A model generated the notes under the pieces. The model did no database searches. It was not told where the DNA came from and saw only the letters and a list, made by a program, of their open reading frames with translations. A stretch of 64,000 nucleotides of DNA from Aromatoleum diolicum (GTDB lineage: Bacteria; Pseudomonadota; Gammaproteobacteria; Burkholderiales; Rhodocyclaceae). Positions 1 through 10,350 of the stretch are shown here, piece by piece. Location of the stretch: NCBI RefSeq assembly GCF_012910955.1, contig NZ_WTVQ01000012.1:1-64000 (forward strand), given 5' to 3'. The position numbers were made by a program, and so were the translations under genes. Numbering within the stretch: the stretch's first letter is position 1; each line of letters starts with the position of its first letter.

Positions 1-1
1 G

Positions 2-637
2 CCGTGCTCCGCCTTCACGGCCGCGGTCAGCGAGCACTCACTCGAGGTGCAAGGTTATTTGCCGGAGCGATTCGGACTCGCGCGCCTCAAGGAGGTATTG
101 AATGCAATCCCCGGCGTAACGCGTTTGACGACCGACGTGCAGCAGGTGAGCGACGACAAATGCAGTGTGATCGAGTCGTTCGCGCCCTACTGGAGCAGGA
201 ACCGGCAAGCCGGACGGGCCACCTCGATCCGAATGCGCGCCACCAATGCGGAGCTGACGGAAGGCGACTCCTTGATCGCCGACATCACGACGCCCGGCTA
301 CGAGTCCTACGTCCATGTCGATTATCACGTTCTGGACGGCAGCGTCGTCCATCTCGTACCGAGCCGGCGATCGCGGGCCAACCAGGCACCGCCCAACCAC
401 ACGGCCACCATCGGCACCCTCGCCGGCTGGACGATTTCGAAGCCCTTCGGCTCGGAGTTGATCGTGCTGCTCACCACGCCCGTACCGCTGTTCGACAAAC
501 TGCGTCCGGAATCCGAATCCAGATCGGACTATCTACGCGCGGTAGAACTGCGGCTGCGCGAAATCTCGGCCAAGTACGGACAGGATCGCATCGCCGCGGA
601 TTTCGTCCAGATCACCACCCACGCGCGCGAACGGTGA
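2..637 (+). CDS. DUF4384-like protein, C-terminal part (5' end outside window)
   Basis: The reading frame is open from the first bases of the window to a TGA at 637, so the start lies upstream; a GTG at 47 is probably internal. The visible 211 residues include a beta-rich stretch in which a segment beginning YVHVDYHVLDG is followed, after a short loop, by a KPFGSELIVLL segment and a PVPLFD segment. That order is typical of the DUF4384 domain, found at the C-terminus of bacterial secreted or kinase-linked proteins. No catalytic residues are recognisable. It ends 12 bp from the convergent SUMF1-domain gene. Family assignment is by pattern only and the upstream domains are unknown. Confidence 0.5.
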   Translation, partial: PCSAFTAAVSEHSLEVQGYLPERFGLARLKEVLNAIPGVTRLTTDVQQVSDDKCSVIESFAPYWSRNRQAGRATSIRMRATNAELTEGDSLIADITTPGYESYVHVDYHVLDGSVVHLVPSRRSRANQAPPNHTATIGTLAGWTISKPFGSELIVLLTTPVPLFDKLRPESESRSDYLRAVELRLREISAKYGQDRIAADFVQITTHARER

Positions 638-649
638 CGCGCTGCGGCG

Positions 650-1804
650 CTATTTCACGTCGCGTGCGACGCGAAATCCATTCTGGGAATGGCGGACGCT
701 CGCGTCGTACTTGAAGCGGGTCGAAGACAGCATGTAGTCCACGCCGTCACGCCATGATCCGCCGCGGATCACGCGCACGCGGCAGTTCGCTTCGTCCCAG
801 GAACGGCCGTCCTCCGGCGCCCCCTTGAAGGAGTTGTGCCAGCAGTCGCTGACCCATTCCCACACGCTTCCGTTCATGTCGTACAGCCCGTAAGGGTTGG
901 CGGCAAAGGAGCCGACGCTGACGGGTCCGTCCGCAGTCCAGGGTTCGCCGCAGGCCTTGCAATTCGCATGGCCGGTGCGCATCTGGCCGCCCCACCAGTA
1001 TCGCGTCGAGGTGCCGCCCCGCACCGCATACTCCCACTCCGCTTCCGTCGGCAGCCGATAGGATTTGCCGCTGGTCTTGCTCAGCCACTGGACATATTGC
1101 CGGGCGTCGTCCCAGCTCAGGTCGCGCACCGGGGCATTCTTCACGGCGTTCGCATCACCGCTCAAACGCGGGCACCCGCCGCCGTCCACACAGGCGGCCC
1201 ACTGTTCGTTCGTCACCTCGTACTTGCCGATCGCGAAGGGCTGGGCGATCGATACCCGGTGCGCCGGCCTTTCCGTCGGATCATCGGTGTTGCTTCCCAT
1301 CACGAACTCGCCTCGCGGCAGTCCGATCACGACCGGACAAGCGGGACAATCCTTGATCTCCGTGAGGGCGGCGACGGCGCTCGCGGCTACCGCCGGCGCC
1401 GGCGGGGCCGGCGGGGCCGATGGTGCGGCGCGCGCCCGCTCCGGCGCTGCAGGGGCAACAGGCGCCGGGCGCGCCCGTTCCGGAGCCGGTGGGGCGGCGG
1501 CAGGCGCCGGACGCGCCCGTTCCGGCGCCGGTGCTGCAGCAGGGGCCGGACGCGGTGCCGGCACCTCGACCTTCGGTGCCGCCGCGCGCAAGCGCTCGAT
1601 GCGCGCCCGTGCCAGGGCAGCGAATCGCCCGTTCGGGTAGGCCTTCAGGTACGCCTCGTAATCGCTGGCGTGCTCGCTGTCCTTGACGGAGTCCCAGAAC
1701 GTGAGCTCGTATTGCTCGGCGCTATCCTTGGGAAGGATCCCGCCCTGGACCTGTGCGCTCGCGCACACCCCCAACATCCCTATGATGAGCAGATTTCGCC
1801 ACAT
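650..1804 (-). CDS. Secreted SUMF1 (formylglycine-generating-enzyme-like) domain protein
   Basis: A 384-residue protein. The chosen ATG at 1804 begins directly with a signal peptide ([18 protein letters not shown]); an upstream in-frame start would bury it. After it come a helical [13 protein letters not shown] repeat-like segment often seen before such domains, then about 70 residues of Pro/Ala/Glu/Arg-rich low-complexity linker, then a SUMF1 domain to the end ([66 protein letters not shown]). The cysteine pair that makes true sulfatase-activating enzymes catalytic is not visible after the RGGSW motif, so sulfatase activation is unlikely. A structural or regulatory role in the envelope is an inference. 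Confidence 0.8.
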   Translation of the reverse strand: MWRNLLIIGMLGVCASAQVQGGILPKDSAEQYELTFWDSVKDSEHASDYEAYLKAYPNGRFAALARARIERLRAAAPKVEVPAPRPAPAAAPAPERARPAPAAAPPAPERARPAPVAPAAPERARAAPSAPPAPPAPAVAASAVAALTEIKDCPACPVVIGLPRGEFVMGSNTDDPTERPAHRVSIAQPFAIGKYEVTNEQWAACVDGGGCPRLSGDANAVKNAPVRDLSWDDARQYVQWLSKTSGKSYRLPTEAEWEYAVRGGTSTRYWWGGQMRTGHANCKACGEPWTADGPVSVGSFAANPYGLYDMNGSVWEWVSDCWHNSFKGAPEDGRSWDEANCRVRVIRGGSWRDGVDYMLSSTRFKYDASVRHSQNGFRVARDVK

Positions 1805-2104
1805 GTCCGTACCCCGTTTGCTTTGCAGTTGAACTGGCAGCATCCGTCGGAAACGCAACTCTCCGGCGCCGCAGGGGCGATCCATCAGCCCCTCCGGGAA
1901 GCCGCACGGAGTAAGACATGGCCGAAACTGACAAGATTCGCTTGCTGTTTTGGTCGTCGAAGTCGCGCCATATCTCAGTTCATTATATGTATCTTTCTGC
2001 CAAGTTCCGTCCTAATCTGAACTCGTGATTAGCTCGGGCGGACCGGCCCGTTCATGGGGCCGTGCGACGCATGCGTCAGACATTTATCGCGGAGGATGCG
2101 CAAA
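1805..2104. other. Divergent intergenic region (300 bp)
   Basis: Lies between the minus-strand SUMF1 gene and the plus-strand DUF4399 gene and must hold the promoters of both. It contains an AT-rich patch around 1976-1995, a GGCCC/GGGCC dyad at about 2046-2061 and a perfect 12-bp palindrome GACGCATGCGTC at 2066-2077, just upstream of the GGAGG ribosome site at 2091-2095. No convincing -35/-10 pair was found. Confidence 0.4.
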
Positions 2105-2527
2105 ATGTTGAGGAAAATCACTCTTGCCGCACTCGCAACTGCGGCCCTGACAATTGCGCCGGCGTTGGCAGCAGGGACGCCCTCGCCATCGAATGCCGAG
2201 GCCTACATTCTCTGGCCGCCGGATGGTGCGGTCATCGTCGGCGGCAAGCTATGGGTACGGATGGGCCTGCGCAATATGGGTGTTGCCCCGAAAGGCGTGG
2301 AAATGCCCAATGTCGGTCACCATCACCTCCTCGTCGACACCGAACTATCGACCGACGGGCAGATTCCGTCCGACAGAAATCACCTCCATTTCGGTGCAGG
2401 TGAGACCGAGGCACGCATCGAGCTTCCGCCAGGCAAGCACACCCTGCAACTGCTCCTGGGCGATCATGACCACAAGCCGCATGACCCCCCTGTGCATTCA
2501 AGGAAGATCACGATCACGGTCCCCTGA
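2105..2527 (+). CDS. DUF4399 periplasmic protein, copy 1
   Basis: 140 residues. The ATG at 2105 sits 9 bases after GGAGG (2091-2095) and opens a clear signal peptide (LAALATAALTIAPALAAG). The mature part is a single DUF4399 domain with the family hallmarks: VGHHHLLVD, a run of SDRNHLHFGAGETEA, PGKHTLQLLLGDHDHKPH and a VHSRKITITV end. Several histidines could bind metal, but function is unknown. It is followed after 72 bp by a paralogue of exactly the same length (the conserved core is near identical), so this is a tandem duplication. Secretion is well supported, biochemical role is not. Confidence 0.85.
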   Translation: MLRKITLAALATAALTIAPALAAGTPSPSNAEAYILWPPDGAVIVGGKLWVRMGLRNMGVAPKGVEMPNVGHHHLLVDTELSTDGQIPSDRNHLHFGAGETEARIELPPGKHTLQLLLGDHDHKPHDPPVHSRKITITVP

Positions 2528-2599
2528 GCAGCCGGGTTGCCCACACGTCCGAGGTTTCGGTTTCATCGTCATGCAGGCAAAAAAACTGGGAGCGAATCC

Positions 2600-3022
2600 A
2601 TGTACAAGTCATTCGTTGCCGCCGTCGCGGTCTTGCTCTTAACGGACTGCGCACTCGCCGGCAGTACCCCCGCCCCGGCAAATGCTTATCTATACATCGG
2701 CTGGCCCGTCGATGGCCAGGTCATGCCGGCCGGAAAACCGTTTCGGGTGTGGTTCGGACTACGCAACATGGGCGTCGCGCCGAAGGGCGTCAACTTCCCC
2801 AATACCGGCCACCATCATCTGCTGATCGATACGGATTTGCCCTCGGCGGACGCGGAAATTCCTTCCGACAGAAATCACCTGCATTTCGGAGCAGGTGAAA
2901 CGGAAGCCATGGTGGAGTTGGCTCCGGGCAAGCACACCTTGCAGTTGTTGATGGGCGACGACAAGCACATTCCCCACAACCCGCCGATTCATTCCAAGAA
3001 GATTTCGATCACCGTCAGGTGA
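2600..3022 (+). CDS. DUF4399 periplasmic protein, copy 2
   Basis: 140 residues, starting at ATG 2600 with GGGAG 7 bases upstream. It has a signal peptide ending near LTDCALAG; the single Cys could be read as a weak lipobox, but the spacing is poor. The mature domain repeats the features of copy 1: NTGHHHLLIDTD, SDRNHLHFGAGETEA, PGKHTLQLLMGDDKHIPH, IHSKKISITV. The two copies differ mostly in the signal peptide and N-terminal strand, consistent with duplication followed by divergence. Probably co-transcribed with copy 1. Function unknown. Confidence 0.85.
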   Translation: MYKSFVAAVAVLLLTDCALAGSTPAPANAYLYIGWPVDGQVMPAGKPFRVWFGLRNMGVAPKGVNFPNTGHHHLLIDTDLPSADAEIPSDRNHLHFGAGETEAMVELAPGKHTLQLLMGDDKHIPHNPPIHSKKISITVR

Positions 3023-3187
3023 CGGTCAGGGGGATCGCACGTTCCCCCGCACAACGGCATCGGCGATACCGACGTCGGACTGGAGCTGCCGAGCGGACAG
3101 TGCGCGCGCGGCCGGCAAGGCGCCGACGGCGCCAGCGCGTCTTGCATGATCCCGCAAGCCCAATCCCGCAGCATGAGCGCATGCGTA

Positions 3188-3202
3188 AATGCAATTCGCA
3201 TT
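3188..3202. promoter_or_regulatory. Dyad upstream of the carbonic-anhydrase-like gene
   Basis: AATGC-AATTC-GCATT is an inverted repeat with 5-bp arms, nested inside a wider one, GTAAATG (3185-3191) and CATTTAC (3207-3213). It lies 48 bp before the ATG at 3251 in a locally AT-rich stretch that contrasts with the surrounding GC-rich DNA. It could be an operator, in style similar to Fur/Zur-family boxes, but the spacing does not match either consensus exactly. Confidence 0.35.
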
Positions 3203-3250
3203 AATTCATTTACAATCCGTGACGGCAACATCCCGTCCCTGATCCCTTGA

Positions 3251-3835
3251 ATGAATGCGAAAAAAATGAATCCCAGACACCCATGCGCCTGCCATCACGA
3301 CCAGGCCAATACCCTTCCCACGTCCCGCCGCAACTTCCTGCAACGCGCCACCCTCGCCACCGGCGTCGCCCTGCTTGGCACCGTCGCCCATAGCGGTAAA
3401 GCCAGCGCCGGCGGCCATACCGACATCCTGCTGCTGACCTGCATGGATTTCCGCCTGATGGACAGCGTCGAGCACTACATGGCCGCCCGTGGCCTCACCC
3501 ACAAGTACGACCACGTCGTGCTCGCGGGTGCGTCGCTCGGCGCCGTCACCGACAAGTACCCGGCATGGAACCGCACCTTCTGGGATCACCTCGGCGTCGC
3601 CATCCAGCTCCATGACATCCATAAGGTTGTTGTCATGGATCATCGCGACTGCGGCGCCTACAAGGCCATCCTCGGGGAAGACCTGGCGAACGACCCCGTC
3701 CGCGAGCAAGAGATCCATCGCGACCACCTCGACCGATTGGCGCTTGCGATCAAGACCCGGCACCCCGGTCTGGAAGTCGAGACCCTCCTGATGGCCCTCG
3801 ACGGCTCGGTCGAAACCCTCGGCACTTTCGCATAA
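3251..3835 (+). CDS. Tat-exported beta-carbonic-anhydrase-like protein
   Basis: 194 residues. Residues 25-30 read SRRNFL, a twin-arginine signal, followed by a hydrophobic stretch ending near ASAGG at 51-55, so the protein is predicted to be folded with its metal in the cytoplasm and exported. The mature part keeps the beta-carbonic anhydrase zinc ligands: Cys64 with Asp66 and Arg68 (CMDFR), and His131 and Cys134 (DHRDCGA). It is short and diverges from the standard CAs around the motif VLAGASLGAVT. Activity as a CO2 hydratase is plausible but not certain. A second Met at 3266 could also start it. It is separated from the DUF4399 pair by 228 bp. Confidence 0.75.
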   Translation: MNAKKMNPRHPCACHHDQANTLPTSRRNFLQRATLATGVALLGTVAHSGKASAGGHTDILLLTCMDFRLMDSVEHYMAARGLTHKYDHVVLAGASLGAVTDKYPAWNRTFWDHLGVAIQLHDIHKVVVMDHRDCGAYKAILGEDLANDPVREQEIHRDHLDRLALAIKTRHPGLEVETLLMALDGSVETLGTFA

Positions 3836-3848
3836 GCCCGGCGGGGAC

Positions 3849-3891
3849 GCCGTCCGGGGCGAATCGCAAGCTTCCGCTTACCCCGGACGGC
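3849..3891. terminator. Bidirectional hairpin between convergent genes
   Basis: Perfect 11-bp arms GCCGTCCGGGG (3849-3859) and CCCCGGACGGC (3881-3891) with a 21-base loop. The right arm overlaps the last codons of cbpM. There is no U-run on either side, so termination efficiency is uncertain; its position between two converging genes is the main argument. Confidence 0.45.
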
Positions 3892-4180
3892 CCAGACGCG
3901 CCCGAAGTTCGTCCACCTCTTCGAGCAGGTCCGCCATCAGCGCCGCCAGTTCGGGTACCGCATCGAAGTCGCGCTCGAGCTGCCGCATGCGTCGCGCGCG
4001 TGACAGCATCGTGCCGGAAAAACGCCAGATGCCGGCGACGCTCTCGACATGCGGGAAAAGCCCCTCGTCGATGTGTCGCACCAGCCAGTCCGGCTCGACC
4101 TTGCAGGCCGCTGCGACCTGTTCGAGCGTGAGCCAGCTCTCTTCCATCAGGCTGCCGATCAGGATCTCTTCGTCGCGCAT
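3878..4180 (-). CDS. cbpM: Chaperone modulator CbpM
   Basis: 100 residues, starting 3 bp after the stop of cbpA, the classical cbpA-cbpM arrangement. In the CbpM family the protein is a MerR-like winged helix plus coiled coil that binds the J-domain of CbpA and blocks its stimulation of DnaK. Here the N-terminal half has the HTH-like signature (LTLEQVAAACKVEPDWLVRH, GLFPHVES) and the C-terminal part is a helical segment rich in Leu/Glu/Arg (ELAALMADLLEEVDELRARL). It is the last gene of the seven-gene operon headed by the acetyl-CoA synthetase-like gene. Confidence 0.88.
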   Translation of the reverse strand: MRDEEILIGSLMEESWLTLEQVAAACKVEPDWLVRHIDEGLFPHVESVAGIWRFSGTMLSRARRMRQLERDFDAVPELAALMADLLEEVDELRARLGRPG

Positions 4181-4183
4181 GGC

Positions 4184-5152
4184 TCATCTTCTCCCGTTAC
4201 GAGGGGAATCGACGGCTCTGGGGTCGAACGCCAGCTCCCGCGCCATCGTTTCGTAGAATTGACGCGCCTCCGGGCTGTCGGCGGGCGGCAGCACGACCTC
4301 GATGGTAAGCAGTACGTCGCCTGCCGGCGTACCCGGAATCCCCTTGCCGCGCACGCGCAGCTGCCTGCCGCTCTGCGTGCCCTCCGGGATGCGTACCTTG
4401 ATGCTGCCATCGGGCAGATCCACCGCCACGACCGCCCCCAGGGCCGCCTCCCACGGTGCCACCAGCAACGTCAGATGCAGGTCGCGTCCGTCCGGACGAA
4501 AACGCGCATGCGGGCGGAAATGCACCTCCAGCAGCAGATCGCCCGCCGGCGCGCCGCCTGCGCCCGGCGCTCCCTGCCCGGCGAGGCGGATCACCTGGCC
4601 TTCATGCACACCGCGCGGGATCTTCACATTGAGCGTGCGCGTCGCCAGCTGGACATGACCCTGCTCGTCCACCTGCGGCGCTCGCAGCGAGATCTGCCGC
4701 GTGGCGCCGCTGAACGCGTCGTCGAGATCGAGCAGTACTTTTGCGTGATGATCTTCGCCGCGTGCGCGAAATTGCCCACGGTGTGCGCGGAACCCCCCCG
4801 GCGCGGCGCCCATGCGGCCAAACAGCTCGGCGAAGAAATCGCTGTAGTCGGCTGCTTCGTGCGGCGAGGCGCCGTCACCGGAAAACTCGAAGCCCGCATC
4901 CCAGTCCGGCGGCGGACGGAATTCCTGGCCCGGGCGGTAGCCCCGCCCCAGCTGATCATACGCGGCGCGCTTCTCCGGGTCCGACAGCACCGTATAGGCT
5001 TCGTTGATTTCCGTCATCCGCCGCTCTGCGTCCGGCTCCTTCGAGACGTCCGGGTGATATTTCCGCGCAAGCTTGCGGAATGTCTTCTTGATGTTCTCCG
5101 CGGTCTCGTCGCGGGCGACGCCGAGGATCTGATAGTAGTCCCTGAATTCCAT
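4184..5152 (-). CDS. cbpA: DnaJ-type co-chaperone CbpA
   Basis: 322 residues from the ATG at 5152 (MEFRDYYQILGV). Residues 1-70 form a J-domain with the HPD tripeptide (KYHPDVSK) that activates the DnaK ATPase. A short Gly/Phe-containing linker follows, then the two beta-sandwich substrate-binding domains of the DnaJ C-terminal region (LDLDDAFSGATRQI, IPRGVHEGQVIRLAGQG, VRGKGIPG). There is no zinc-finger CxxCxGxG region, which separates CbpA from DnaJ. It follows the acyl carrier protein gene by 25 bp, so translation is likely linked to the dehydrogenase genes rather than to heat shock genes. Confidence 0.92.
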   Translation of the reverse strand: MEFRDYYQILGVARDETAENIKKTFRKLARKYHPDVSKEPDAERRMTEINEAYTVLSDPEKRAAYDQLGRGYRPGQEFRPPPDWDAGFEFSGDGASPHEAADYSDFFAELFGRMGAAPGGFRAHRGQFRARGEDHHAKVLLDLDDAFSGATRQISLRAPQVDEQGHVQLATRTLNVKIPRGVHEGQVIRLAGQGAPGAGGAPAGDLLLEVHFRPHARFRPDGRDLHLTLLVAPWEAALGAVVAVDLPDGSIKVRIPEGTQSGRQLRVRGKGIPGTPAGDVLLTIEVVLPPADSPEARQFYETMARELAFDPRAVDSPRNGRR

Positions 5153-5177
5153 CTGTACTCCCTCCGGGGGCCTGCAC

Positions 5178-5435
5178 CTAGCCAAGCTTCGTGCGCAGAT
5201 AGTCGAGCAGGTCGCCGAGCGTCACGAGGCGGCCGTAATCCGCTTCGGGGATGCTCACGTTCAGCTGCTCGCTGATCCCGATCAAGAAGTTGAGCCAGTC
5301 CATCGAATCCAGATCGACCTGCTGGCGTAACGGGTGGTCGTCGCGGAGCTCCGCTTCCTCGATCTCGGGGGCGATGCTTCCGAGGATCGCGATCACCTTC
5401 CCGCGCAGATCCGGATTTGCTGCCGTCTTTTCCAT
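5178..5435 (-). CDS. Acyl carrier protein in a pyruvate dehydrogenase operon
   Basis: 85 residues from the ATG at 5435, which has AGGGAG placed well upstream; an in-frame GTG 6 bp earlier overlaps that site. It is an ACP fold with the phosphopantetheine attachment motif DLDSMDW, Ser44 being the modified residue, and four-helix spacing typical of the family. It is not linked to fatty-acid synthesis genes (fabD, fabG, fabF); instead it lies 12 bp after the E2 acyltransferase gene and 25 bp before cbpA. It may accept an acyl group from the E2 or the synthetase; this is inference. It differs from housekeeping AcpP, whose motif is normally DSLD. Confidence 0.88.
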   Translation of the reverse strand: MEKTAANPDLRGKVIAILGSIAPEIEEAELRDDHPLRQQVDLDSMDWLNFLIGISEQLNVSIPEADYGRLVTLGDLLDYLRTKLG

Positions 5436-5447
5436 TGCCACTCCCTT

Positions 5448-6575
5448 TTAGAGATCCTGCGGCTGCTGCAGCCGCGCGCGCAGTTCGGCGAGGAACAGCG
5501 CGCCGCGATGCCCATCGGAGACCCGGTGATCGGCCGCAAGACTCGCGACAACCGTCGGCATCACGCACAGCGCATCATCTTCGACCCACGGCCGCAGCGC
5601 GACGCGGCCGAAACCGACGAGCGCGACCTGCGGCGGATAGATCACGCCGACGACCGACTCGACGCCCTGTTCGCCGAGATTGGTCACGGTGATCGTCGGA
5701 TCGCTCATCTCGGAACTGCGCAGCGAGCCGGCGCGCGTGCGTTTGACGAGATCGGTCAGCTCGCGCATCAGCTGGTCGAGCGGTTTCTTGTCGACCTCGT
5801 GCAACGCCGGCGCAATCAACCCGCCCTGCCGCAACGAAATCGCGACACCGAGGTGCGCCGCCGCAGCGGGCTCGAAACGGCCGTCACGGAAGAAGCCGTG
5901 CAGATCGGGGTATTTCGTCAGCGCAAGCGCCACCGCCTTCAACTGCAGCACTGCCATCAGCAGCCGCTCGGTGATCGGCCGCCCTGCGTTGATCCCGGCG
6001 AGCCATTGCTGCGCGCGCGCCATCGGAATCGTTTCGAGCAGGTAGTAATGCGGGATCTCGCGTTTCGAGCGGCTCATCGCCGCGGCAATCGCGCGCCGCA
6101 TCTCGGTCTGCTTGTCGGCGTCCACGGCCTTCGCCGGAACCTGCGCGGGCGCTTTCGACCCTGCCGGTGTCGCGACTGCAGCGTCGACGTCGGCGAGCGT
6201 CAGCGCTCCGCCCGGGCCGCTGCCCTTGAGCCGTGCAACATCGACACCCAGCGCCTCGGCACGCTTGCGCGCGGCGGGCGAAATGCGCTGGCGCCCCGCC
6301 ACCGGCGCCCTGGCCGTCGGTGCAGCGCCCGGCTTCTCGCCGGGCTCCAGCAGCGTCGCGAGCACCGTGCCCACCGGAATCGTCTCACCCGGCGCGATCA
6401 GCAGCTCGTGCACCGTGCCGTCCTGCCAGATCTCGACATCGACCGCGGCCTTGGAGGTATCGACGATCGCGACGACCTGGCCCTTGCGCACCGCGTCGCC
6501 GGGTTTGACCTTCCATTCGAGGAGCTTGCCCTCGTCCATGTCGGCGCCCAGCGAGGGCAGTTTGAATTCAAACAT
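5448..6575 (-). CDS. Dihydrolipoamide acyltransferase (E2) of a 2-oxoacid dehydrogenase
   Basis: 375 residues with a single N-terminal lipoyl domain (lipoylated Lys42 in DTSKAAVDV), a peripheral-subunit-binding domain at about 97-132 ([14 protein letters not shown], then GSGPGG) and a C-terminal catalytic domain ending with DHRVSDG (His350 and Asp354 catalytic). It transfers an acyl group from lipoyl to CoA. The start overlaps the E1 beta stop by 8 bases, so the genes are translationally coupled. The single lipoyl domain is like acetoin or branched-chain E2s rather than the three-lipoyl AceF of the housekeeping complex. No E3 gene is adjacent; a shared Lpd would be needed. Confidence 0.92.
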   Translation of the reverse strand: MFEFKLPSLGADMDEGKLLEWKVKPGDAVRKGQVVAIVDTSKAAVDVEIWQDGTVHELLIAPGETIPVGTVLATLLEPGEKPGAAPTARAPVAGRQRISPAARKRAEALGVDVARLKGSGPGGALTLADVDAAVATPAGSKAPAQVPAKAVDADKQTEMRRAIAAAMSRSKREIPHYYLLETIPMARAQQWLAGINAGRPITERLLMAVLQLKAVALALTKYPDLHGFFRDGRFEPAAAAHLGVAISLRQGGLIAPALHEVDKKPLDQLMRELTDLVKRTRAGSLRSSEMSDPTITVTNLGEQGVESVVGVIYPPQVALVGFGRVALRPWVEDDALCVMPTVVASLAADHRVSDGHRGALFLAELRARLQQPQDL

Positions 6576-7539
6576 TCAGCACCTCTTTGACCGCGGCGAC
6601 GATCTTCGCCACCTGCGGCAGCGCGGCATCCTCCATGTGCTTCGCGTACGGAATCGGCACTTCCTCGCTGCATACGCGCAGCGGCGGCGCATCGAGGTCA
6701 AAGAAGCATTGCTCGACGATGCGCGCCATCACTTCCGCCGCGAGGCTGCCGCTGCGCCAGCCCTCGTCGACGATCACGGCGCGATGGGTGCGGCGCACCG
6801 ACTCGGCGATCGTGCGGGTGTCCAGCGGGCGCAGCACGCGCAGGTCCACAACCTCGACGTCGATGCTCTCGCGCGCGAGCGCCACCGCCGCGTCGAGCGC
6901 CTTCGGCAGGCTGCCGCCGTATGCGAACAGGCTCAGCCGGCTGCCCGGGCGGCGGATCGCGGCGCGTTCAATGTCGCAATGCCAATCGTCGAGGAGTTCG
7001 TCTTCCGTGTTGTAGAGCTGCGCATGCTCGAAGATCACCACCGGGTCGGGGTCGGCCAGCGCCGCACCGAGCATGCCGCGCGCATCGGCGACGGTCGCGG
7101 GTGCCAACACGCGGATGCCGGGGATGTGCGCGAACCAGTTCTCCAAGCTGTGAGAATGCTGGGCCCCGAGCTGGCGACCGGCGCCGGTGGCCATGCGGAT
7201 CACGAGCGGCACCGAGAACTGCCCGCCCGACATGTGGCGCAGCAGGGCGGCACTATTGACGATCTGGTCGAGCGCCAGCAGGCTGAAATTGACCGTCATG
7301 ATCTCGACGATCGGGCGCATGCCGCCGAGCGCCGCGCCGATGCCGGCACCGACGAAACCGAGTTCGGACAAGGGCGTGTCGCGGATGCGCTCGGGGCCGA
7401 ACTCCTCGTAGAAGCCTTTCGACACCGCGTCGGTGCCGCCGTAGCGGCCGACGTCCTCGCCCATCAGGAACACCCGCGGGTCAGCGGCGAGCGCCTCGCG
7501 CAACGCCTGCCTGATCGCCTCGCGATAGCTGATCCTCAT
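6568..7539 (-). CDS. pdhB: 2-oxoacid dehydrogenase E1 component, beta subunit
   Basis: 323 residues from ATG 7539 ([13 protein letters not shown]), which overlaps the E1 alpha stop as ATGA. It matches the transketolase-like beta subunit of heterotetrameric pyruvate/branched-chain/acetoin dehydrogenases: [71 protein letters not shown]. It works with the alpha subunit to decarboxylate a 2-oxoacid with thiamine diphosphate and reductively acylate the E2 lipoyl group. The exact substrate (pyruvate or acetoin) cannot be fixed from the sequence; the nearby acetyl-CoA synthetase favours a C2 product. Confidence 0.92.
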   Translation of the reverse strand: MRISYREAIRQALREALAADPRVFLMGEDVGRYGGTDAVSKGFYEEFGPERIRDTPLSELGFVGAGIGAALGGMRPIVEIMTVNFSLLALDQIVNSAALLRHMSGGQFSVPLVIRMATGAGRQLGAQHSHSLENWFAHIPGIRVLAPATVADARGMLGAALADPDPVVIFEHAQLYNTEDELLDDWHCDIERAAIRRPGSRLSLFAYGGSLPKALDAAVALARESIDVEVVDLRVLRPLDTRTIAESVRRTHRAVIVDEGWRSGSLAAEVMARIVEQCFFDLDAPPLRVCSEEVPIPYAKHMEDAALPQVAKIVAAVKEVLNV

Positions 7540-8533
7540 GCTGTCGCTCCCCGTGTGGTGACGTCCTTGAGCAGATCTCCGACCGGCTCCCACGCGGCGG
7601 CCTCGGCAAACGCGACCGCGGCGGCGACTTCCGAGTCGGCCGCCGCATCGAGTTCGAGGAAGCCCTCCTCGGTCAGCTCACCCGCAGCCTTCAGCTGCGC
7701 CGAGAAACTGTGGATCGGCCCGCGCTTCTTCCACTCCTCGACCTCGGCCTTGTCGCGGTAGAGTTCCGGGTCGAACATCGAGTGCGCGCGGAAGCGGTAG
7801 GTCTGCAACTCGACGAAGAACGGCCCGGCGCCGTTGCGCACCTGCTGTGCGGCCCGGCACGTCGCCTCATGCACCGCCACCACATCCATGCCATCGACCT
7901 TCAGCGTCGGCACCTTGTAGCTCGCCACTTTCTCGCACAGGTCGGTCTGCGACTCCGAACGCGCGAGCGCGGTACCCATCGCGTACAGGTTGTTCTCGCA
8001 CAGGAACAGCACCGGCAGACGCCACAGTGCGGCGAGGTTCATGCCCTCATGAAAGGCGCCTTCGGCCATCGCCCCTTCGCCGAAGAAGCAGGCCGTCACA
8101 CGACGAATGTCCTGCATCCGGTCGGCCAACGCGAGCCCCACCGCCAACGGCAGCCCGCCGCCGACGATCGCATTGCCACCATAGAAGCGCCGCGCCGCAT
8201 CGAAGAGATGCATCGAACCGCCGCGCCCGCGCGAACAGCCCGCGGCCTTGCCGAACATCTCGGCCATGATCGCGTCCATCGGCACGCCGCGCAGTAGCGC
8301 GTGGCCGTGCTCGCGGTAGGTCGCGACGACGTTGTCGGTCGCGTCGAGCGCATGCATCGCGCCGCTTGCACAGGCTTCCTCGCCGATATAGAGGTGCAGG
8401 AAGCCGCGGATCTTGCCGGTGCCATACAGTTCGGCGCATTTTTCCTCCATGCGGCGGATGCGCAGCATATCGGCGAGCAGGCGTAGCGCGAACGGCTGCT
8501 CGCCCGCGGCAGCCTTGGCCTTGCGCTTCGCGT

Positions 8534-8537
<4 letters not shown>
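7536..8537 (-). CDS. pdhA: 2-oxoacid dehydrogenase E1 component, alpha subunit
   Basis: 333 residues. It has the thiamine diphosphate motif [15 protein letters not shown] ending in LFLCENN, a [11 protein letters not shown] segment, [10 protein letters not shown], and [10 protein letters not shown]. These place it in the E1 alpha family of heterotetrameric complexes (PdhA/AcoA/BkdA). The phosphorylation-loop position contains [12 protein letters not shown], which matches the PdhA/AcoA type. ATGA overlaps join it to the synthetase gene upstream (8534-8537) and to E1 beta downstream. Call as pyruvate dehydrogenase is likely, but acetoin dehydrogenase is not excluded. Confidence 0.92.
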
Positions 8538-10297
<1,760 letters not shown>

Positions 10298-10320
10298 GAA
10301 TCACTCCTTGGCTATCGACC

Positions 10321-10350
10321 GACGACGCTCACCCCGACGACACTCACCCC
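10321..10350. repeat. Two tandem 15-bp repeats between rtcB and the synthetase gene
   Basis: GACGACGCTCACCCC (10321-10335) is followed directly by GACGACACTCACCCC (10336-10350), one mismatch. The second unit overlaps the last codons and stop of rtcB. It may be a slippage duplication that moved or extended the intergenic spacer; a regulatory role is not indicated. Confidence 0.6.

Noticed and set aside
2066-2077. Palindrome GACGCATGCGTC, with GCATGCG-like copies near 3177 and 14147
   Set aside because: GCATGCG strings occur also inside coding regions of this GC-rich DNA, so the repeats are likely chance.
4049-5275. Long open frames antisense to cbpA, E2, acnB, ligD and thrC
   Set aside because: These arise from GC-rich codon bias opposite real genes; they lack conserved motifs and ribosome sites.
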